Shown in pieces: positions 15,535-16,722 of a stretch of 16,722 bases of DNA (position 1 is the stretch's first letter; each line of letters starts with the position of its first letter). A program made the position numbers and the translations under genes. The notes under the pieces are model-generated. The model saw only the letters and a program-made list of their open reading frames with translations, made no database searches and was not told the DNA's origin. Source of the stretch: Butyriboletus loyo (Eukaryota; Basidiomycota; Agaricomycetes; Boletales; Boletaceae); assembly GCA_038093515.1 (NCBI GenBank), contig JBBPSI010000387.1, positions 1 to 16,722 on the forward strand, in the 5' to 3' direction.

Positions 15535-16460
15535 ATCTGCGCAAACACTTCAAGTTGCGCGATCTCGGACCGACCACAGAGATCCTGGGCATCAAAATCG
15601 ACCGCGACCGCTCCAAGCGGTCCCTCACCATCTCCCAACAACAATATTGCATCGATGTCCTCTCTCGCTTCAATATGGCCGAATGCAAGCCTGTCTCGAC
15701 GCCTATGGAGCCAGGACTGTGTCTGTCGCGCGAACAGAGCCCCAGGACATCGGAAGAGCGCGCTTTCATGCGTTCTGTCGACTATGGAGGTGCAATCGGC
15801 TCCTTGCAGTATCTCTCGTGCACCACTCGCCCAGACATCGCATTCTCGGTCGGGCAGCTGGCTTCATTCACCTCAGATCCAGGAGTTGCGCATTGGAATG
15901 CCATCAAACACCTCTTTCGCTACATCAAGGGGACTATGAACTACGCCATCACCTATTCCCCTGACTCCTCAACCTCCGAACTCTTCACCACCTTCTCTGA
16001 TGCCAGCCATGGCGATTGCAAGGACTCCGGTCGCTCCACTGGCGCATATGTTGTCAAGATTGGCACTGGCGTCGTCTCCTGGATGTCCAAGCGACAGCCC
16101 ATTGTTGCTTTGTCGACAACTGAGGCTGAGTACATCGCTGCATGCGAAGCTGGCAAGGAGATTGTCTGGATGCGCAAAATGCTCCAGGAACTCGGTTTTG
16201 ACCTCCCTGGTGCATCCACCCTGCACATGGACAACCAGTCAGCGATCCAGGTTGCCAAACACCCCGAGCATCATGGTCGCATGAAGCAGCTGGACCTCAG
16301 GTGGTATTGGTTGCGAGATGTGGTTGATACAGGTGTCATTTCGCCTCATTTCGTACCAACTGCGAATATGCCTGCTGATCTGCTCACCAAAGCGCTGCCT
16401 CGTGCTAAAGTGCAGCAGTTCTGCGAGCTCATTGGACTTGCCCCATTCGGGGGAAGTTAG
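15535..16460 (+). pseudogene. gag-pol: Copia RT end and RNase H
   Basis: Continues the frame broken at 15295 (ATTGAG then GATCTG). RT thumb and connection: FKLRDLGPTTEILGIKI, LSRFNMAECKPVSTPME, YGGAIGSLQYLS, TRPDIAFSVGQLA. RNase H: FSDASHGD, ALSTTEAEYIA, LHMDNQSAI, then HHGRMKQLDLR, NMPADLLTKALP. The stop is TAG 16458-16460, followed by 27 nt to the polypurine tract. No further stop or frameshift was seen, so the LTR insertions are the only visible breaks of the gag-pol frame. Confidence 0.93.
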
Positions 16461-16487
16461 ATTCAGATTGTGCAGAGATGCGCAATC

Positions 16488-16496
16488 AGGGGGAAG
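16488..16496 (+). promoter_or_regulatory. Copia polypurine tract
   Basis: AGGGGGAAG directly before the 3' LTR, the expected plus-strand primer. A very similar GGGGGAAG occurs at 16449-16456 at the end of the coding frame. Confidence 0.85.
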
Positions 16497-16722
16497 TGTT
16501 ACATTTACTTATTTCGCACTCTGCGCATTTCTAGAGTGTTTCCTTAGTCATTCTGTCAGCCACATTGTGGCGCATTATTTACAGTTGTTGTAGCGCTTCG
16601 CATGTAGCTTGGAGGTCACTGTCTTTGTCTCCCAGTTTCTGACAGTGAGCTCCAGGTATGTGAAGTTAGATTTACTCAAATATATAGTTTCTGACAGTGA
16701 GCTCCAGCTGAGAGATTCCAGC
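16497..16722 (+). repeat. 3' LTR of the copia element (226 bp, runs off window)
   Basis: TGTTACATTTACTT to GATTCCAGC. About 8-9 bases (CTG.TAACA) are missing at the right edge. Compared with the 5' LTR it differs at CCACA/CAACA, GGAGG/GGAGT, TCTCC/TTTCC and CTCAAAT/CTTGAAT. Confidence 0.93.

Larger units (their letters stand above)
11017..16722 (+). mobile_element. Ty1/copia element, self-nested and rearranged, 3' end outside window
   Basis: LTR, tRNA-Met-type primer-binding site, gag-pol frame in copia order (Gag, protease, integrase, RT, RNase H), polypurine tract, LTR. Left target duplication GTTCA (11012-11016); the right copy should follow the 3' LTR about 9 bases beyond the window. Three solo LTRs of the same family lie inside. 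The 5' end exists twice (11208-11438 plus 11674-11683, and 11684 onward), so either a tandem duplication or the merger of two elements took place. Confidence 0.9.

Noticed and set aside
1..16722. CRISPR-like arrays, prokaryotic operons, phage or defence systems
   Set aside because: Repeats are LTRs or a minisatellite without spacers. All long frames are retrotransposon genes of eukaryotic type.

Overview
The window is a pile of LTR retrotransposons from a fungal genome, most likely a basidiomycete of the Agaricomycetes type. Reasons: a Ty3/gypsy Pol of the chromovirus type (C-terminal chromodomain), a Ty1/copia element whose primer-binding site fits the anticodon arm of initiator tRNA-Met, solo LTRs with 5-bp target duplications, and short fungal-looking splice signals in the one non-TE coding fragment. 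The organism assignment is inference. No rRNA, tRNA gene, CRISPR array or bacterial-type operon was seen.

Layout. (1) 1-5385: 3' part of gypsy element G1: end of Gag, a complete 1186-aa Pol (protease, RT, RNase H, integrase, chromodomain), then a third ORF downstream of pol ending in three CCHC zinc knuckles, a polypurine tract and a 428-bp 3' LTR. (2) 5386-6999: sequence that is not recognisably TE. It holds a minus-strand exon-like fragment cut by G1, a long AT-richer stretch without convincing genes, and a 32-33-bp minisatellite. (3) 7000-7972: an old, CpG-decayed LTR of gypsy family G2, itself split by a 514-bp solo LTR of a third family (S). (4) 7973-11016: a younger G2 element inserted in that old LTR: 817-bp 5' LTR, a probable self-priming site, an odd Gag-position ORF with three C-x4-C-x-N-P-F-H-x-H repeats, then the protease region. 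(5) 11017-16722: a copia element inserted just after the G2 protease. Its 5' end is duplicated and rearranged, its gag-pol frame is cut by two reverse-oriented solo LTRs of its own family, a third solo LTR sits in the 5' duplicate, and the 3' LTR runs off the window.

Order of events from target duplications: host DNA, then old G2 LTR, then (separately) solo LTR S (TSD CCCAC) and the G2 element (left TSD CTTTG), then copia into G2 (left TSD GTTCA), then copia LTRs into copia (TSDs ACTAT, CATTT, TGAGG). G1 entered next to the exon-like fragment (right flank GTATC).

The genes belong to element life cycles, not to a host pathway. G1 pol looks intact. The G1 third ORF and the G2 ORF carry in-frame TGA codons, and the copia polyprotein is broken only by LTR insertions: without them, and keeping one TSD copy each, the frame is continuous for about 1394 codons. 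The least ordinary signals are the zinc-knuckle ORF placed after pol in G1, the repeated Cys/His motif protein in the Gag position of G2, the predicted self-priming in G2, and a copia LTR insertion whose target duplication creates an in-frame GT...AG pair that would exactly restore the reading frame if spliced.
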